Shown: positions 8,507-17,572 of the stretch, in pieces
Layout of the letters: each line of letters opens with the position of its first letter
Numbering within the stretch: position 1 is the stretch's first letter
Source: Prochloraceae cyanobacterium
GTDB taxonomy: Bacteria; Cyanobacteriota; Cyanobacteriia; Cyanobacteriales; JASJDA01
Assembly (NCBI GenBank): GCA_030065755.1
Contig: JASJDA010000016.1
Coordinates: 1-60,746, forward strand
Direction: 5' to 3'
Length of the DNA: 60,746 nucleotides
The notes under the pieces: generated by a model
Told to the model about the DNA's origin: nothing
Databases searched by the model: none
The model's input: the letters and a program-made list of their open reading frames with translations, nothing else
Program-made: the position numbers and the translations under genes

Positions 8507-9157
8507 ATGAACTTAACCGAAGAACTAAATAAATATCGCAACCAATTTCACGCCAATAAGCCAGAACAAATCAAAGCGGTGATGGTCAAAGCTACTGAAG
8601 AGCTGGCGAAATCCGATATAGTAGATAACAGCTTGGGAGAGGGAGAAACTGTACCTAACTTTATCTTGCCAAACGCAGTAGGACAAAAAATAGAACTGCG
8701 ATCGCTGCTCTTAGAAGGCTCAGTAGTAATATCATTTTATCGAGGTGGATGGTGTCCCTACTGCAACTTAGAATTGCGAGCCCTACAACAAGCATTACCA
8801 GAAATGAAAAAATTAGGGGCTAATTTAATAGCTATTTCGCCACAAACGCCAGATAGCAGCCTTTCTACTGCCGAAAAGAACAAATTATGCTTTCAAGTAT
8901 TAAGCGATATAGGAAATAAAGTAGCCAAAGAATTCGGATTAGTCTTTACCTTACCGGAAAAATTGCGTCCCTTATACCTTGGATTTGGCATTGATGTAGT
9001 CGCGCATAACGGAGATAAAAGCTTTGAATTACCGCTTGCAGCTACATATATAGTCGATCGAAATGGTCTTGTAATTCGTGCTTTTGTCGATGCTGATTAT
9101 ACAAAAAGACTCGACCCAGAAGAAATTATTGCAGTATTAAGAGAACTCCGAAATTGA
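8507..9157 (+). CDS. Peroxiredoxin-like protein (AhpC/TSA family)
   Basis: 216-aa thiol peroxidase-like protein. After an N-terminal helical segment (residues 1-45) comes a thioredoxin fold with GETVPNFILPNAVG, then the redox site YRGGWCPYCNLELRAL (CxxC near residues 84-87), then ISPQTPDSS and the tail TYIVDRNGLVIRAFVDADYT. This CPYC peroxiredoxin-like subfamily is common in cyanobacteria and is thought to reduce peroxides in the cytosol. It lies 99 bp upstream of an OYE-family reductase on the same strand and behind a perfect palindrome, suggesting a two-gene redox-stress unit. The ribosome-binding site is weak (GAGGATAAAAACAG). Confidence 0.85.
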   Translation: MNLTEELNKYRNQFHANKPEQIKAVMVKATEELAKSDIVDNSLGEGETVPNFILPNAVGQKIELRSLLLEGSVVISFYRGGWCPYCNLELRALQQALPEMKKLGANLIAISPQTPDSSLSTAEKNKLCFQVLSDIGNKVAKEFGLVFTLPEKLRPLYLGFGIDVVAHNGDKSFELPLAATYIVDRNGLVIRAFVDADYTKRLDPEEIIAVLRELRN

Positions 9158-9255
9158 GCAAGATCTAAATAGATTTAGCAAAAATCAAAAAGATTCTGAC
9201 AATTTGTTCTTTATACAGTTAATTAAATTAAAAAATGTTTCAGGAGAGAAAGAAA

Positions 9256-10362
9256 ATGAATCAAAATAAAGACTTATTTACACCCGTGCGAGTAGGAGCA
9301 TACGAGTTACCCAACCGTATGGTTATGGCACCTTTAACGCGATGTCGTGCAGGAGAAGGAAATGTGCCGCAAAAAATAAATTCTATCTATTACGGACAAA
9401 GAGCAACTGCTGGATTAATTATCACAGAAGCAACTCAAATTTCTCCTCAAGGACAAGGATATCCTCATACTCCAGGAATTCATTCACAAGAACAAGTAGA
9501 GGGATGGAAATTAATTACTAAAGCAGTACACGATCGAGGGGGTAAAATTTTTCTCCAATTGTGGCACGTCGGACGAGTTTCTCACCCTTGTTTTCAACCT
9601 AATGGAGAATTACCCGTTGCACCTAGCGCGATCGCTCCTGAAGGAATGGCGAGTACTTTTACTGGAGAGCAACCTTTTGTTACTCCTCGTGCGCTAAAAA
9701 CAGAAGAGATCCCCGAAATTATAGAACAATATAGAAATGGAGCGAAAAACGCTCTAGCAGCCGGTTTTGATGGAGTAGAAATACACGGTGCTAACGGATA
9801 TTTATTAGATCAATTTTTACACGACGGTTCTAATAAACGCACTGATGCTTATGGAGGTTCGATCGAAAATAGAGCGCGCTTGCTGATGGAAGTAACTCAA
9901 GCTGTGGTAGAGGTTTGGGGGAACGATCGAGTAGGGGTGCGTCTGTCTCCTAGCGGTACTTTTATGAGTATGCACGATTCTAATTTAGAAGCTTTATTTA
10001 ATTATGTAGTTAGCCAACTCGATCGCTTTAATCTAGCTTATTTGCATATTGTCGAACCGAGAATTAAAGGGGATATAACTATTGAAAAAGAGGACGGACT
10101 GGGAGCGAGTCATTTTCGTAATTTTTACAAAGGTACTTTGATTACTGCTGGCGGTTATAAAAAGAATACAGGAGAAAAGGTAATAAAAAACGGACATGCA
10201 GATTTAGTTGCTTATGGTAGATTGTTTATTGCCAATCCAGACTTACCCAAACGCTTTGCTTTAAACTCCACCCTCAATCAATACGATCGCTCTACTTTTT
10301 ATGGTGGTACAGCCGAAGGATATATCGATTATCCTTTTCTAACGCGAGTTCGACGAAGCTAG
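9256..10362 (+). CDS. Old yellow enzyme (alkene reductase, NemA/OPR-like)
   Basis: 368-aa FMN flavoenzyme with the full OYE signature: N-terminus LFTPVRVGAYELPNRMVMAP followed by LTRCRA, LQLWHVGRVSHP, GFDGVEIHGANGYLLDQFL, NKRTDAYGGSIENR, and C-terminal LITAGGY and VAYGRLFIANPDLPKR. These enzymes reduce C=C bonds of alpha,beta-unsaturated carbonyls with NADPH. It is distinct from the longer Cys-motif OYE at 4699-6162. AGGAG 9 nt before the ATG at 9256 makes that start better than the in-frame ATG at 9235. Probably co-transcribed with the peroxiredoxin; a strong hairpin follows at 10386. Confidence 0.92.
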   Translation: MNQNKDLFTPVRVGAYELPNRMVMAPLTRCRAGEGNVPQKINSIYYGQRATAGLIITEATQISPQGQGYPHTPGIHSQEQVEGWKLITKAVHDRGGKIFLQLWHVGRVSHPCFQPNGELPVAPSAIAPEGMASTFTGEQPFVTPRALKTEEIPEIIEQYRNGAKNALAAGFDGVEIHGANGYLLDQFLHDGSNKRTDAYGGSIENRARLLMEVTQAVVEVWGNDRVGVRLSPSGTFMSMHDSNLEALFNYVVSQLDRFNLAYLHIVEPRIKGDITIEKEDGLGASHFRNFYKGTLITAGGYKKNTGEKVIKNGHADLVAYGRLFIANPDLPKRFALNSTLNQYDRSTFYGGTAEGYIDYPFLTRVRRS

Positions 10363-10385
10363 AAAGACTCAAATCAAGCAAGGGT

Positions 10386-10430
10386 AGTCGGGGCTATACC
10401 TCCGCAGTGCGTATCGGTATAGCCCCGACT
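10386..10430 (+). terminator. Strong hairpin with 15-nt loop after the OYE gene
   Basis: A perfect 15-bp stem, AGTCGGGGCTATACC and its complement, encloses the loop TCCGCAGTGCGTATC, 24 bp after the OYE stop. A T-run (TTAGTTTTTT) lies further on near 10450. It can act as a terminator. The loop matches (13 of 15) the loop of another hairpin at 14130-14166 whose stem is different, so it also looks like a dispersed structured repeat. Confidence 0.7.
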
Positions 10431-10530
10431 CTAATCTACTAAACGGGTTAGTTTTTTATAAGGTTAGAAAACTATTTTGCTAGTTGTTTTGGACATATTT
10501 GCTTCACTTTTTATCGGGTTGTTTTATTTA

Positions 10531-10800
10531 AGGGGAACAGGGAATAGGAAACAGCGAATTGTTTAGAGGAGGATTTAGACCAAATTCCTAAATGATTGCT
10601 ACATATCTTCTTCCCCCTCCCCCCCTCTCCCCCTCTCCCACTCGAAATTATTTGTAGCAAACACAAGGGAAATTGGTATTAGACCTCCCCCAAACCCATT
10701 CCATTTTAAAAAACGAGGCTTCAAACCAAGGCATAAGGGAAAAAGTCTTTTCTGTTCCCCGTTTACTGTTCCCTTCGAAGCTTTCACCGAGGTGAAAAAA
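10531..10800. repeat. Dispersed repeat, copy B (interrupted by a MITE-like element)
   Basis: Same blocks and order as copy A at 8071-8250, from AGGGGAACAGGGAATAGG to TTTCACCGAGGTGAAA, but 100 bp longer because of an insertion at 10579-10678. The second half has small substitutions (CTCCCCCAAACCC for CTCCCCCTTTCCC), so the two copies have diverged slightly. Confidence 0.7.
10579..10678. mobile_element. 100-bp MITE-like element with TTAG target duplication
   Basis: Terminal inverted repeats of about 25 bp: the left end reads ACCAAATTCCTAAATG... up to TGCTACA and the right end, reverse-complemented, ACCAATTTCCCTTGTG... up to TGCTACA. The middle is CT-rich. TTAG lies on both sides (10575-10578 and 10679-10682), while copy A of the surrounding repeat has a single TTAG at the same point, i.e. 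a natural empty site. No coding capacity; movement would need a transposase elsewhere. Confidence 0.75.
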
Positions 10801-11614
10801 ATCTGGAATTATCTCGAATCACAAAGACAAGCTATCGCTTCTTTTATTTATCTTCATGAATCCACTATTGTCAAAGTTATTTACTAAAGAGAATTAAAAA
10901 TCTGCACTCAATTTAAATTATTATTTTAGTCAGAGGCTCTAAGGGACTAGCAAATACAACTTTGACCTTATAAAAATCTATGAGTTCGTTTCCAAAAACG
11001 CTTACTTTTACCGTATACTTCAATTGTATTGGTTGAGATATTTAACAAAGTATTAGGTAGTAATATTTCTGACATCAAAACACTAACACTCAACAATCCT
11101 TTTTTTAGGAATTTTAGAGCAATTTTGTTTAGAGCAATTTTGTTTAGAGCAATTTTGTTTAGAACAATTTTGTTAGTGGATTGAAACATACTAACCTCAC
11201 TTTTTACTATGTTAATTTATGTGAAAAAACATCCTGCAATTCGATTGATTAAGCAACGCAAACGGTCGATTCTTGGCTAGATTCTCTTTAATTGAGTATT
11301 GTTACAGCAATTTACTAGAGTAAATTAAAAATTGATACTAAATATTCCCTGTAAAAATACTGAAATAAATTAAAAAACAGAGGGCCTAGACTAAAGTATT
11401 TTCACTTAAACATTACACTATCAAATATATTCAGATAAGTGTGGATCTAGATCTCTCAAAAAGATCGATCTAGATCTATATAGAGCGAAACAATAACTGA
11501 AAGTTTAATTGGATATAACTTTAAGCCATTTGTGAAATATTTATAAAACATTTCTCAATGAGAATTCAAGAGGTTTTGAAAGTAAATAATTGTTAATTAT
11601 AGGGAACAAAAATA
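10801..11614. other. Intergenic region with a 15-bp tandem repeat
   Basis: Spacer beyond repeat copy B. A minus-strand frame of 73 codons (10968-11189) is driven by a tandem repeat (N-K-I-A-L repeats) and has no recognisable domain, so I do not call it a gene. Nested ATCTAGATC palindromes occur near 11443-11478. The 3' end of egtB lies just beyond. No RNA gene seen. Confidence 0.5.
11116..11175. repeat. Tandem repeat, 15-bp unit x 4
   Basis: Unit AGAGCAATTTTGTTT repeated four times, the last copy with two changes. Being a multiple of three, it creates the artefactual repeat open frame on the minus strand. A typical replication-slippage product. Confidence 0.8.
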
Positions 11615-12868
11615 TCAATTCGCACAACGAAAACCTGCAAAAATCTGACGAACTCCAGGATGATACCAGTTGCGAAAACTCCCTCTCAAACCCCAAGGAC
11701 GAGTTGCCCAACTTCCACCGCGCAAAACTTTATGTTGGTTATCAAAATAAACTTCAGAATAACCAGTATAAGGATAACTTTCAAAATTTTCGTAGCCGCT
11801 AAAGACTGAAGCCGTCCACTCCCAAACATTTCCTAGCATGTCGTAGCAACCAGAAGGACTCTGACCTGTGGGATAGGCATTGACTGGAGTAGTATGTCCT
11901 ACAAAATTGTCGTGATTGCAAGTTTTAGCACTCGGTTTATTTTCTCCCCAACAATAAGACTGTTTTTTCCCAGTCTCTGGGTTCCAACTAGCTGCTTTTT
12001 CCCATTCTGCTTCTGTGGGCAATCTCTTATCTGCAAATTTAGCATAAGCTTGGGCTTCATACCAACTTACACCACAAACGGGATGATTTTCCCAATCACT
12101 CGAATCTAACCAATATAAAGGTTGAGAAACTGGATTTTCTTCCAGCCATTTCCAACCCTCCTCCGACCACCACTGAGAATTTTCATAGCCACCAGCATTT
12201 ATAAATTCTCGATATTGACTACAGCTAACGGGATAGCGATCGATCCAGTAATCGTCTAAATAAACTAATCTTGCAGGACGCTCGTTATCTTGTGCTTCTA
12301 CACTATTCCTACCCATCTCAAACTCTCCAGCAGAGATTTTTACCATTTCTGGAGTATGAGTTGTGCTTTGTGGAGTGTAAGGAATAGATAAGTTAAGGGT
12401 AATGTTATCGTTAGATTTTTTGAAGCGGTGCAATTGCAAGACAAAGCTTATGGTTTCGCTGTGTTGGCTTTCGTGCTGAATTAGCCAACGCCAGAGACGT
12501 TCTTGTTGTTCGATCTCTGCAGTTTCTAGATAGGTGAAAACTCTCTCTCTAACGGTCTCTAGATAGTCTCGAATCACTTCCAGTGCAGGTAAATTTTGAC
12601 GATCGCTTTTGGGTAGACCGTCAGCAGCAAATAGCTTGTGATATTGGGAAAATACTGGCGCACTGCCAGCACATTTTTCTAAAATCCAATAAGCTTCTGT
12701 AAAAGCAATATGACCCAGATGCCAGCCAATCGGACTAAAATCGGGATGAACTTGAGTGCAAAAAGTATCCCGATCGACTCCGATAAATAAATCTAGGGTA
12801 CTGTTGCGACAAGTCTGTAATGCTTGACGAATTTCCTCTCTAAGAGACTGGACTGATGTGAACTTCAA
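11615..12868 (-). CDS. egtB: EgtB-like ergothioneine biosynthesis sulfoxide synthase
   Basis: 417-aa two-domain protein. The N-terminal DinB-like domain has GWHLGHIAFTEAYWILE (near residue 48) and HESQHSE (near residue 135), giving the three-His iron site of EgtB. The C-terminal formylglycine-generating-enzyme/SUMF1 domain contains EFEMGRNS, CGVSWYEAQAYA, KRLPTEAEWEKAA and MLGNVWEWTAS, ending AGFRCAN. EgtB joins (gamma-glutamyl)cysteine to hercynine with O2. The start is a TTG at 12868, inside the end of egtC, preceded by GGAGAGGATC. The 29-bp overlap with egtC implies translational coupling. The hercynine-forming methyltransferase (egtD) and the final lyase are not in the window. Confidence 0.88.
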   Translation of the reverse strand: MKFTSVQSLREEIRQALQTCRNSTLDLFIGVDRDTFCTQVHPDFSPIGWHLGHIAFTEAYWILEKCAGSAPVFSQYHKLFAADGLPKSDRQNLPALEVIRDYLETVRERVFTYLETAEIEQQERLWRWLIQHESQHSETISFVLQLHRFKKSNDNITLNLSIPYTPQSTTHTPEMVKISAGEFEMGRNSVEAQDNERPARLVYLDDYWIDRYPVSCSQYREFINAGGYENSQWWSEEGWKWLEENPVSQPLYWLDSSDWENHPVCGVSWYEAQAYAKFADKRLPTEAEWEKAASWNPETGKKQSYCWGENKPSAKTCNHDNFVGHTTPVNAYPTGQSPSGCYDMLGNVWEWTASVFSGYENFESYPYTGYSEVYFDNQHKVLRGGSWATRPWGLRGSFRNWYHPGVRQIFAGFRCAN

Positions 12869-13631
12869 GATCCTCTCCTACACTAATAATGCTTTTTTCT
12901 GGGCAACTTTTCCAGTTTCCGTCAAAAAGGGGTTCAGAGGCAATAATTAGTCCCTCTGGATATGTAAGATCGTTTTGTAAGTAGTATAGGGTCGGACTTG
13001 GGGGTCGATTAGAATAGCGAGAAGCAACTAGCTGTTTCCCGTTGCTAATAATTACATTAGCCAAGAAGTAAACTTTAGAGGATTTGGCTAATTGGGTAAG
13101 TTTGCTTAAGGCATTAGCTAAAGCTGTTTCTAGATTGTCGATCGCAGAGGTTTGTAACTCGTTAATTATTAAAGCAAATATGTGTTCTGAGTCTGTGGTA
13201 CCTTGAATTAACTGATAAGTATAGTCGTTGAGAGAACTGCGTATTGGTCGATATAGGGTGGTGCGAAATTTGTGAATGAAGCCATTGTGGATAAATAAAA
13301 GACGATCGCTACTAAATGGCTGACAGTTGCTCAAATCTACTGATAACCCTGGAGTAGCACTACGAACGTAACTCAAGACGCAACCCGATTCAACGTACCT
13401 ACTTATTTGAGGTAAATTAATGTCGCTCCAAATCGGCAGAATATTTTTATAGATGTAGGGTAGGGTTTCTTTTTGTTGGTGATACCAACCCACTCCAAAA
13501 CCATCCGCGTTGAGAATTGCTTCTCTCATCTCACGAGGCTGGTAGCTTTGTACTACTAAAGAATGCTCTGGTTTATACAGTAGTTTGTCTAATTCGATAG
13601 TTTTACCCAAATAGCCTAGTAAACGACACAT
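12840..13631 (-). CDS. egtC: EgtC-like class II glutamine amidotransferase
   Basis: 263-aa Ntn hydrolase. MCRLLGYLG places the nucleophile Cys at position 2, exposed after removal of Met. NADGFGVGWY, SYVRSATPG and FIHNGFIHKF are class II glutamine amidotransferase active-site motifs. In the ergothioneine pathway EgtC removes the gamma-glutamyl group from the EgtB product, and its 29-bp overlap with egtB supports that role over a generic amidotransferase. No strong ribosome-binding site is visible, but the Cys-2 requirement fixes the start. Confidence 0.88.
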   Translation of the reverse strand: MCRLLGYLGKTIELDKLLYKPEHSLVVQSYQPREMREAILNADGFGVGWYHQQKETLPYIYKNILPIWSDINLPQISRYVESGCVLSYVRSATPGLSVDLSNCQPFSSDRLLFIHNGFIHKFRTTLYRPIRSSLNDYTYQLIQGTTDSEHIFALIINELQTSAIDNLETALANALSKLTQLAKSSKVYFLANVIISNGKQLVASRYSNRPPSPTLYYLQNDLTYPEGLIIASEPLFDGNWKSCPEKSIISVGEDLEVHISPVS

Positions 13632-14097
13632 AAATCGATCGGTGGGAGTCTCAAAATATTTATATATTGTATTAATTTACATAATATTTAGGGAAATAAT
13701 TGGTTCTCTCAGACAAAATGAGGCGATCGCGTGGTGTTATTTAATTTTTTTAACCCTTGTATCAGATTATTCGGAATAAATAAATCTAAATCTTAACCTT
13801 TTCTTCATATAGTTTTTTTAAACTAATATTTAGATAAATTGCTTTCGCAATCAAAATAAATGTCAATCGATCGTGAATAATATAATCCCACAAAGAACAT
13901 TTTTACTTTTGGGAAATCCTTCTAAAAAATTTGCTTCTCGTTTTTATCTCAATCTTCTCGATTATCCTGTTATGAGAATTTTATTAGCTAATACTTACAT
14001 AAAAAAGAATGAGGAAAAGCTGATGAATTACTTAAAAATTATTATTTTCAATTTAGAGCTAAAAGTCTTACCTAGTCTACTTTTCTAACTTCATCCG

Positions 14098-14127
14098 CTT
14101 GTCATACTAAACAGTTTAGTATGCAAG
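14098..14127. repeat. Near-perfect palindrome
   Basis: The arm CATACTAAAC is followed by one base and then its exact complement, extended outward by CTTG/CAAG with a one-base bulge. A stable 14-bp hairpin directly in front of the loop-conserved hairpin at 14130-14166. Could be a terminator for transcripts arriving from either side. Confidence 0.6.
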
Positions 14128-14129
14128 GG

Positions 14130-14166
14130 GCGAGAGTAGCGATACCCACTGCAGAGCTGCTCTCGC
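14130..14166 (-). repeat. Hairpin with the conserved 15-nt loop (second copy)
   Basis: Read on the minus strand: an 11-bp stem GCGAGAGCAGC paired with GCTACTCTCGC (one wobble) encloses the loop TCTGCAGTGGGTATC. The loop is 13/15 identical to the loop of the hairpin at 10386-10430, while the stem sequence is unrelated. This points to a structured repeat family in which only the loop and the pairing are conserved. Confidence 0.6.
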
Positions 14167-14744
14167 AATTACTATCAGTTTTACAAGTAAAGTTCGGGAG
14201 AACCCAATTTTACTGGCATATTTACTACTAATAATGCTTTAAAAGATGGGGAAATGAATTTGTTAAAAAGATTGACAAAATTAGTATATATTTGTAACAA
14301 AGGGGTGAAAAAGGTGTGAAAAAGTTGGGAAAAGTTGGGAAAAGTATGGTATTTGAGGCTTGCTATTGTCAAGGTGATATTTTTTTTTTATGCTTAAATT
14401 ATTGGAGGAATAAGTAAATTTTTGGGACCCAAATAAAGGTCAACTAAAGTTATACTAATTTCATTTATATAGGTATATAGGTTACAAGAGAAATTAAATT
14501 GCAAACTCTCACTTTAAAACTTATCACAGTACTCGTTTTGACGATTTTGAAAATACTTATGGAGGGAATAATGAGCTGATTGGCGGTCATAAAAATGACT
14601 AAACCTGTTGCTGGCCTGGATTAAAAACTTGACAACGAAAGATTCTTGAATATGACGAACTAATTGCCACTGGTAATTAGAGTCCGTGCAACTCACAAAA
14701 GCCTAGGTTTCAACTGAAAACTTGTAAAAAAGGAAATTAAAATC

Positions 14745-15803
14745 ATGAACGCATCTTATTTAGAAACTGGACGACTCAGCCAAGCCAAAGCTGCTTATAC
14801 TACTCGTCGCGTAAATTCTGCAGCGATCGCTACAATCTTACGTGAAAATTTAACCCCGCAAGTTGGCGACTTAGTGTTGGCACGAGTGGACACAATCGGT
14901 CACCACAAACACGTTGAACTACCAAGCGGTCGGAAAGCTCGCTTGTTCCCTGGAGACGAAATAGTAGTTTGTTACGGCAATCGTTATGCTCCTGACCAAT
15001 TTGAAGCGGAAATTCCCTCAGATTTGTCTCCTTGTCATTTAGTAGCTGCTGGGGGATTAGCTTCTATGGCTCTATCCCAGCACGACAAAGTAAGTTCTGC
15101 TACTGCGATTTCTCCCATTGGTTTGCTGGGCGATCGCTTTGGACAACGCCTCAACCTCTCTAACTGGACTTTGCCACCAACTAGCTACATTGGAAAACGA
15201 CCTTTTACGATCGCTGTTGTTGGTAGTTCGATGAATTCTGGCAAAACAACAACTGCTGCTAATCTGATTAAAGGTTTAGTACTTTCTGGCAAAAAAGTAG
15301 GAGCAGCTAAAATTACGGGAACTGGATCTGGTAATGATATTTGGCTAATGCGCGATGCCGGAGCCAGTCCAGTCTTCGATTTCACTGATGCGGGTTTGGC
15401 TTCGACTTATCGAGTTGCACCAGAAGCCGTGGAAAGAATTTTAGAGCTTCTCACTTCTCACCTAGCTGGTTCTGGTGTAGAGGTAATCGTCCTAGAAATA
15501 GCCGATGGCTTGTACCAGGACGAGACATCAGAGCTAGTATCTTCTCCCGCCTTTCGCGATGCTATTGACGGGGTAGTATACGCTAGTAGCAATTCTCTAG
15601 GAGCGAGTGCGGGAGTTCAACTTCTCCAGCAACATGAGCTCCCAGTGCTGGCGATTAGTGGTATGGTGAGCTCGTCTCCCCTCGCAGCTCGCGAAGCAGC
15701 TGCTGCTACAGGCTTATCTGTTCTCAACATGGAAATGCTTTGTGCCGAAGCAGCTAACATGATATCCCCCTTGTTGAAGTTCCAAATGGCACTATCCGTT
15801 TGA
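14745..15803 (+). CDS. P-loop NTPase-like protein, DUF1611-related
   Basis: 352-aa protein with a phosphate-binding loop VVGSSMNSGKTTT near residues 158-170, followed by ANLIKGLVLSGKKVGAAKIT. This is the layout of the C-terminal domain of the DUF1611 family (P-loop fold related to MobB/dethiobiotin-synthetase-like NTPases). IVLEIADGLYQDE may be the Walker-B-like strand. Residues 1-130 form a separate domain with GDLVLARVDTIGHHK and a GDEIVVCYG strand pattern. An AAGGAAAT ribosome-binding site precedes the ATG. An ABC exporter gene starts 50 bp downstream, so the two are likely one operon. Substrate unknown; coupling of an NTP-dependent modification step to export is inference. Confidence 0.65.
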   Translation: MNASYLETGRLSQAKAAYTTRRVNSAAIATILRENLTPQVGDLVLARVDTIGHHKHVELPSGRKARLFPGDEIVVCYGNRYAPDQFEAEIPSDLSPCHLVAAGGLASMALSQHDKVSSATAISPIGLLGDRFGQRLNLSNWTLPPTSYIGKRPFTIAVVGSSMNSGKTTTAANLIKGLVLSGKKVGAAKITGTGSGNDIWLMRDAGASPVFDFTDAGLASTYRVAPEAVERILELLTSHLAGSGVEVIVLEIADGLYQDETSELVSSPAFRDAIDGVVYASSNSLGASAGVQLLQQHELPVLAISGMVSSSPLAAREAAAATGLSVLNMEMLCAEAANMISPLLKFQMALSV

Positions 15804-15853
15804 AATTCTCAATTCCTTAATTTGTCAACTCGATAGTATTCTTTGGAGGACAC

Positions 15854-17572
15854 ATGAGTAGCGAGCAGATTCCTCGCCCGCTTAAAAGTCGTCGTACCTG
15901 GCTCTTATTCCGTTTAGTCATCAACGGTTTTTTTCAAGCTGGTGTTACCATAGCCAACGCTAAACTAGTGAAACTGTGCTTCGATCGCTTGATAACAGCA
16001 GCTAATCCCGCTTTCAACACTATGGCGTTGCCCATTAGTTTGGGTTTATTAACAGCTACAGGGGTTATTGCTTGGCTGCGGATAGCAGAAAGAACTGATG
16101 CCGAACGAATTGGTCAGGAATACGCTTGCGAAATGCGCATGGCTTTGTACAATAAATTAGCATCTGTCGCTCCTCGCGCTTTGCAAAGTCGCACTCAGGG
16201 GGGATTGATGCTGCGTTTTGTGGGGGACTTAAATTCTCTCAGACAGTGGGTAAGCTTGGGTTTGGCTCGTCTAACCATAGCGAGCGCCACTACAGCAGGA
16301 ACTGTGCTCGCCTTGGCTTTCATTAGTAAGACTTTAGCCATTACCATCGGCATTATTTTGCTTATGGGGGTCTTAACTGCTTACAAACTAGGTCAGCAAA
16401 TGCAAAAGGCAGCAAAAGAAACTCGTCGTCGTCTCAGTCGCTTAGCAGGCAATATTAATGAAAAAGTGGCTTCTATGGCAGTAGTACAAATTTTTGGTCA
16501 GTCCAAGCGGGAACGAGAACGCCTTGCTCGTCAAAGTCGTCGTCTGGAAAAGGCAATGGTTAACAGGGCGATAGTAGCTGGTCAACTGCGAGGTCTTACC
16601 GATACAACTGCTGCTTTTGCTTCAGGAGCTGCTTTATTAGTAGGTGCGGCTGAAGTAGCTGCTGGTCGCACTACTCCAGGTACTGTAGTAGCGGCTATGA
16701 CGATTGTGAGTTTCTTAGTTCCTCGCTTCCGAGATTTAGGACGAGTACAAGAATACTGGCACAACTCGCGGGTGTCGTTGGGAAAGATTGAAGAATTTAT
16801 GAATATACCTTCTTTGGTCACAGAGATACCTAACGCCCCTGACCTGATTTTGGGTCCTGGACGTTTGCAATTTGATTCTGTTAGTTTAGCAGAGGCTTTA
16901 TATGAGGTTAGAGCGATCGCCAAACCAGGTCAAGTAGTTGCTCTAGTTGGCCCTAACGGTGCGGGTAAGTCAACTTTGCTTTCTCTGGCAGCTCGTTTAA
17001 TAGACCCCGAGCGAGGAGTTATTCGCTTGGACGGACAAAACTTAGCTACTCACAGTTTAGCTTCCGTCCGCCGCGCAATAGGTATGGCTACTCCTGACCT
17101 GCCACTACTGCGAGGAACGGTTGAGAAAAATCTCCTTTATCGTTGGCCAGATGCTTCAGAGGAAGAGATTAGAAGAGTCTGGGAACTATGTGGAATTGAT
17201 GAAGTCCTAGCAGAATTACCTGAAGGCGAACAAACTAGAGTATCAGAAGGTGGAGTTGGTTTATCGGCAGGACAACGCCAACGGATCGCCCTAGCGCGAG
17301 CTATCTTAGGTAATCCCCCAGTTTTACTACTCGATGAAATAGACGCTAATTTAGATGCTAAAGCCACTGCGGTTGTAGATCGAGTATTAGCCAACTATCC
17401 TGGTACAATTTTACTAATTACTCACCGTTTTGAACGTCTAGCTGCGGCTGACGAGATCTGGTACTTAGAGAATGGTCAGCTACAAGAAGTCGGTTCTGCC
17501 CAAGAGGTGCTTACAGGCGACGGTCCAACTGCTCAGTTCTTCAAGTCAAGGCCAGCTTATTTAGAACTCTGA
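15854..17572 (+). CDS. ABC transporter, fused permease-ATPase (exporter type)
   Basis: 572-aa half-transporter: a six-helix type I exporter membrane domain (residues about 15-320) followed by a nucleotide-binding domain. The NBD shows Walker A GPNGAGKST (about 365), signature VGLSAGQRQRIALARA (about 467), Walker B VLLLDEID (about 490) and the H-loop LITHRF (about 522). Walker B is followed by ANLD rather than the usual PTSALD. GGAGG lies 9 nt before the ATG. It probably works as a homodimer exporting a lipid, peptide or small molecule. The paired upstream P-loop protein is the only functional clue. Confidence 0.85.
   Translation: MSSEQIPRPLKSRRTWLLFRLVINGFFQAGVTIANAKLVKLCFDRLITAANPAFNTMALPISLGLLTATGVIAWLRIAERTDAERIGQEYACEMRMALYNKLASVAPRALQSRTQGGLMLRFVGDLNSLRQWVSLGLARLTIASATTAGTVLALAFISKTLAITIGIILLMGVLTAYKLGQQMQKAAKETRRRLSRLAGNINEKVASMAVVQIFGQSKRERERLARQSRRLEKAMVNRAIVAGQLRGLTDTTAAFASGAALLVGAAEVAAGRTTPGTVVAAMTIVSFLVPRFRDLGRVQEYWHNSRVSLGKIEEFMNIPSLVTEIPNAPDLILGPGRLQFDSVSLAEALYEVRAIAKPGQVVALVGPNGAGKSTLLSLAARLIDPERGVIRLDGQNLATHSLASVRRAIGMATPDLPLLRGTVEKNLLYRWPDASEEEIRRVWELCGIDEVLAELPEGEQTRVSEGGVGLSAGQRQRIALARAILGNPPVLLLDEIDANLDAKATAVVDRVLANYPGTILLITHRFERLAAADEIWYLENGQLQEVGSAQEVLTGDGPTAQFFKSRPAYLEL

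Larger units (their letters stand above)
13632..14744. other. 1.1-kb intergenic region with palindromes
   Basis: Region between egtC (minus) and the DUF1611-like gene (plus), which must contain divergent promoters. Open frames at 13873-14088 (plus) and 14514-14696 (minus) have no domain, poor starts and low-complexity composition; I do not support them. Two adjacent hairpins lie at 14098-14166. A near-tandem AAAAGTTGGG pair occurs near 14320-14345. Otherwise nothing was recognised. Confidence 0.5.

Noticed and set aside
10968..11189. Minus-strand 73-codon frame with N-K-I-A-L repeats
   Set aside because: Created by a 15-bp tandem repeat; the remainder has no recognisable family.
13873..14088. 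Plus-strand 71-codon frame
   Set aside because: Poor start, AT-driven composition, no domain, no operon context.
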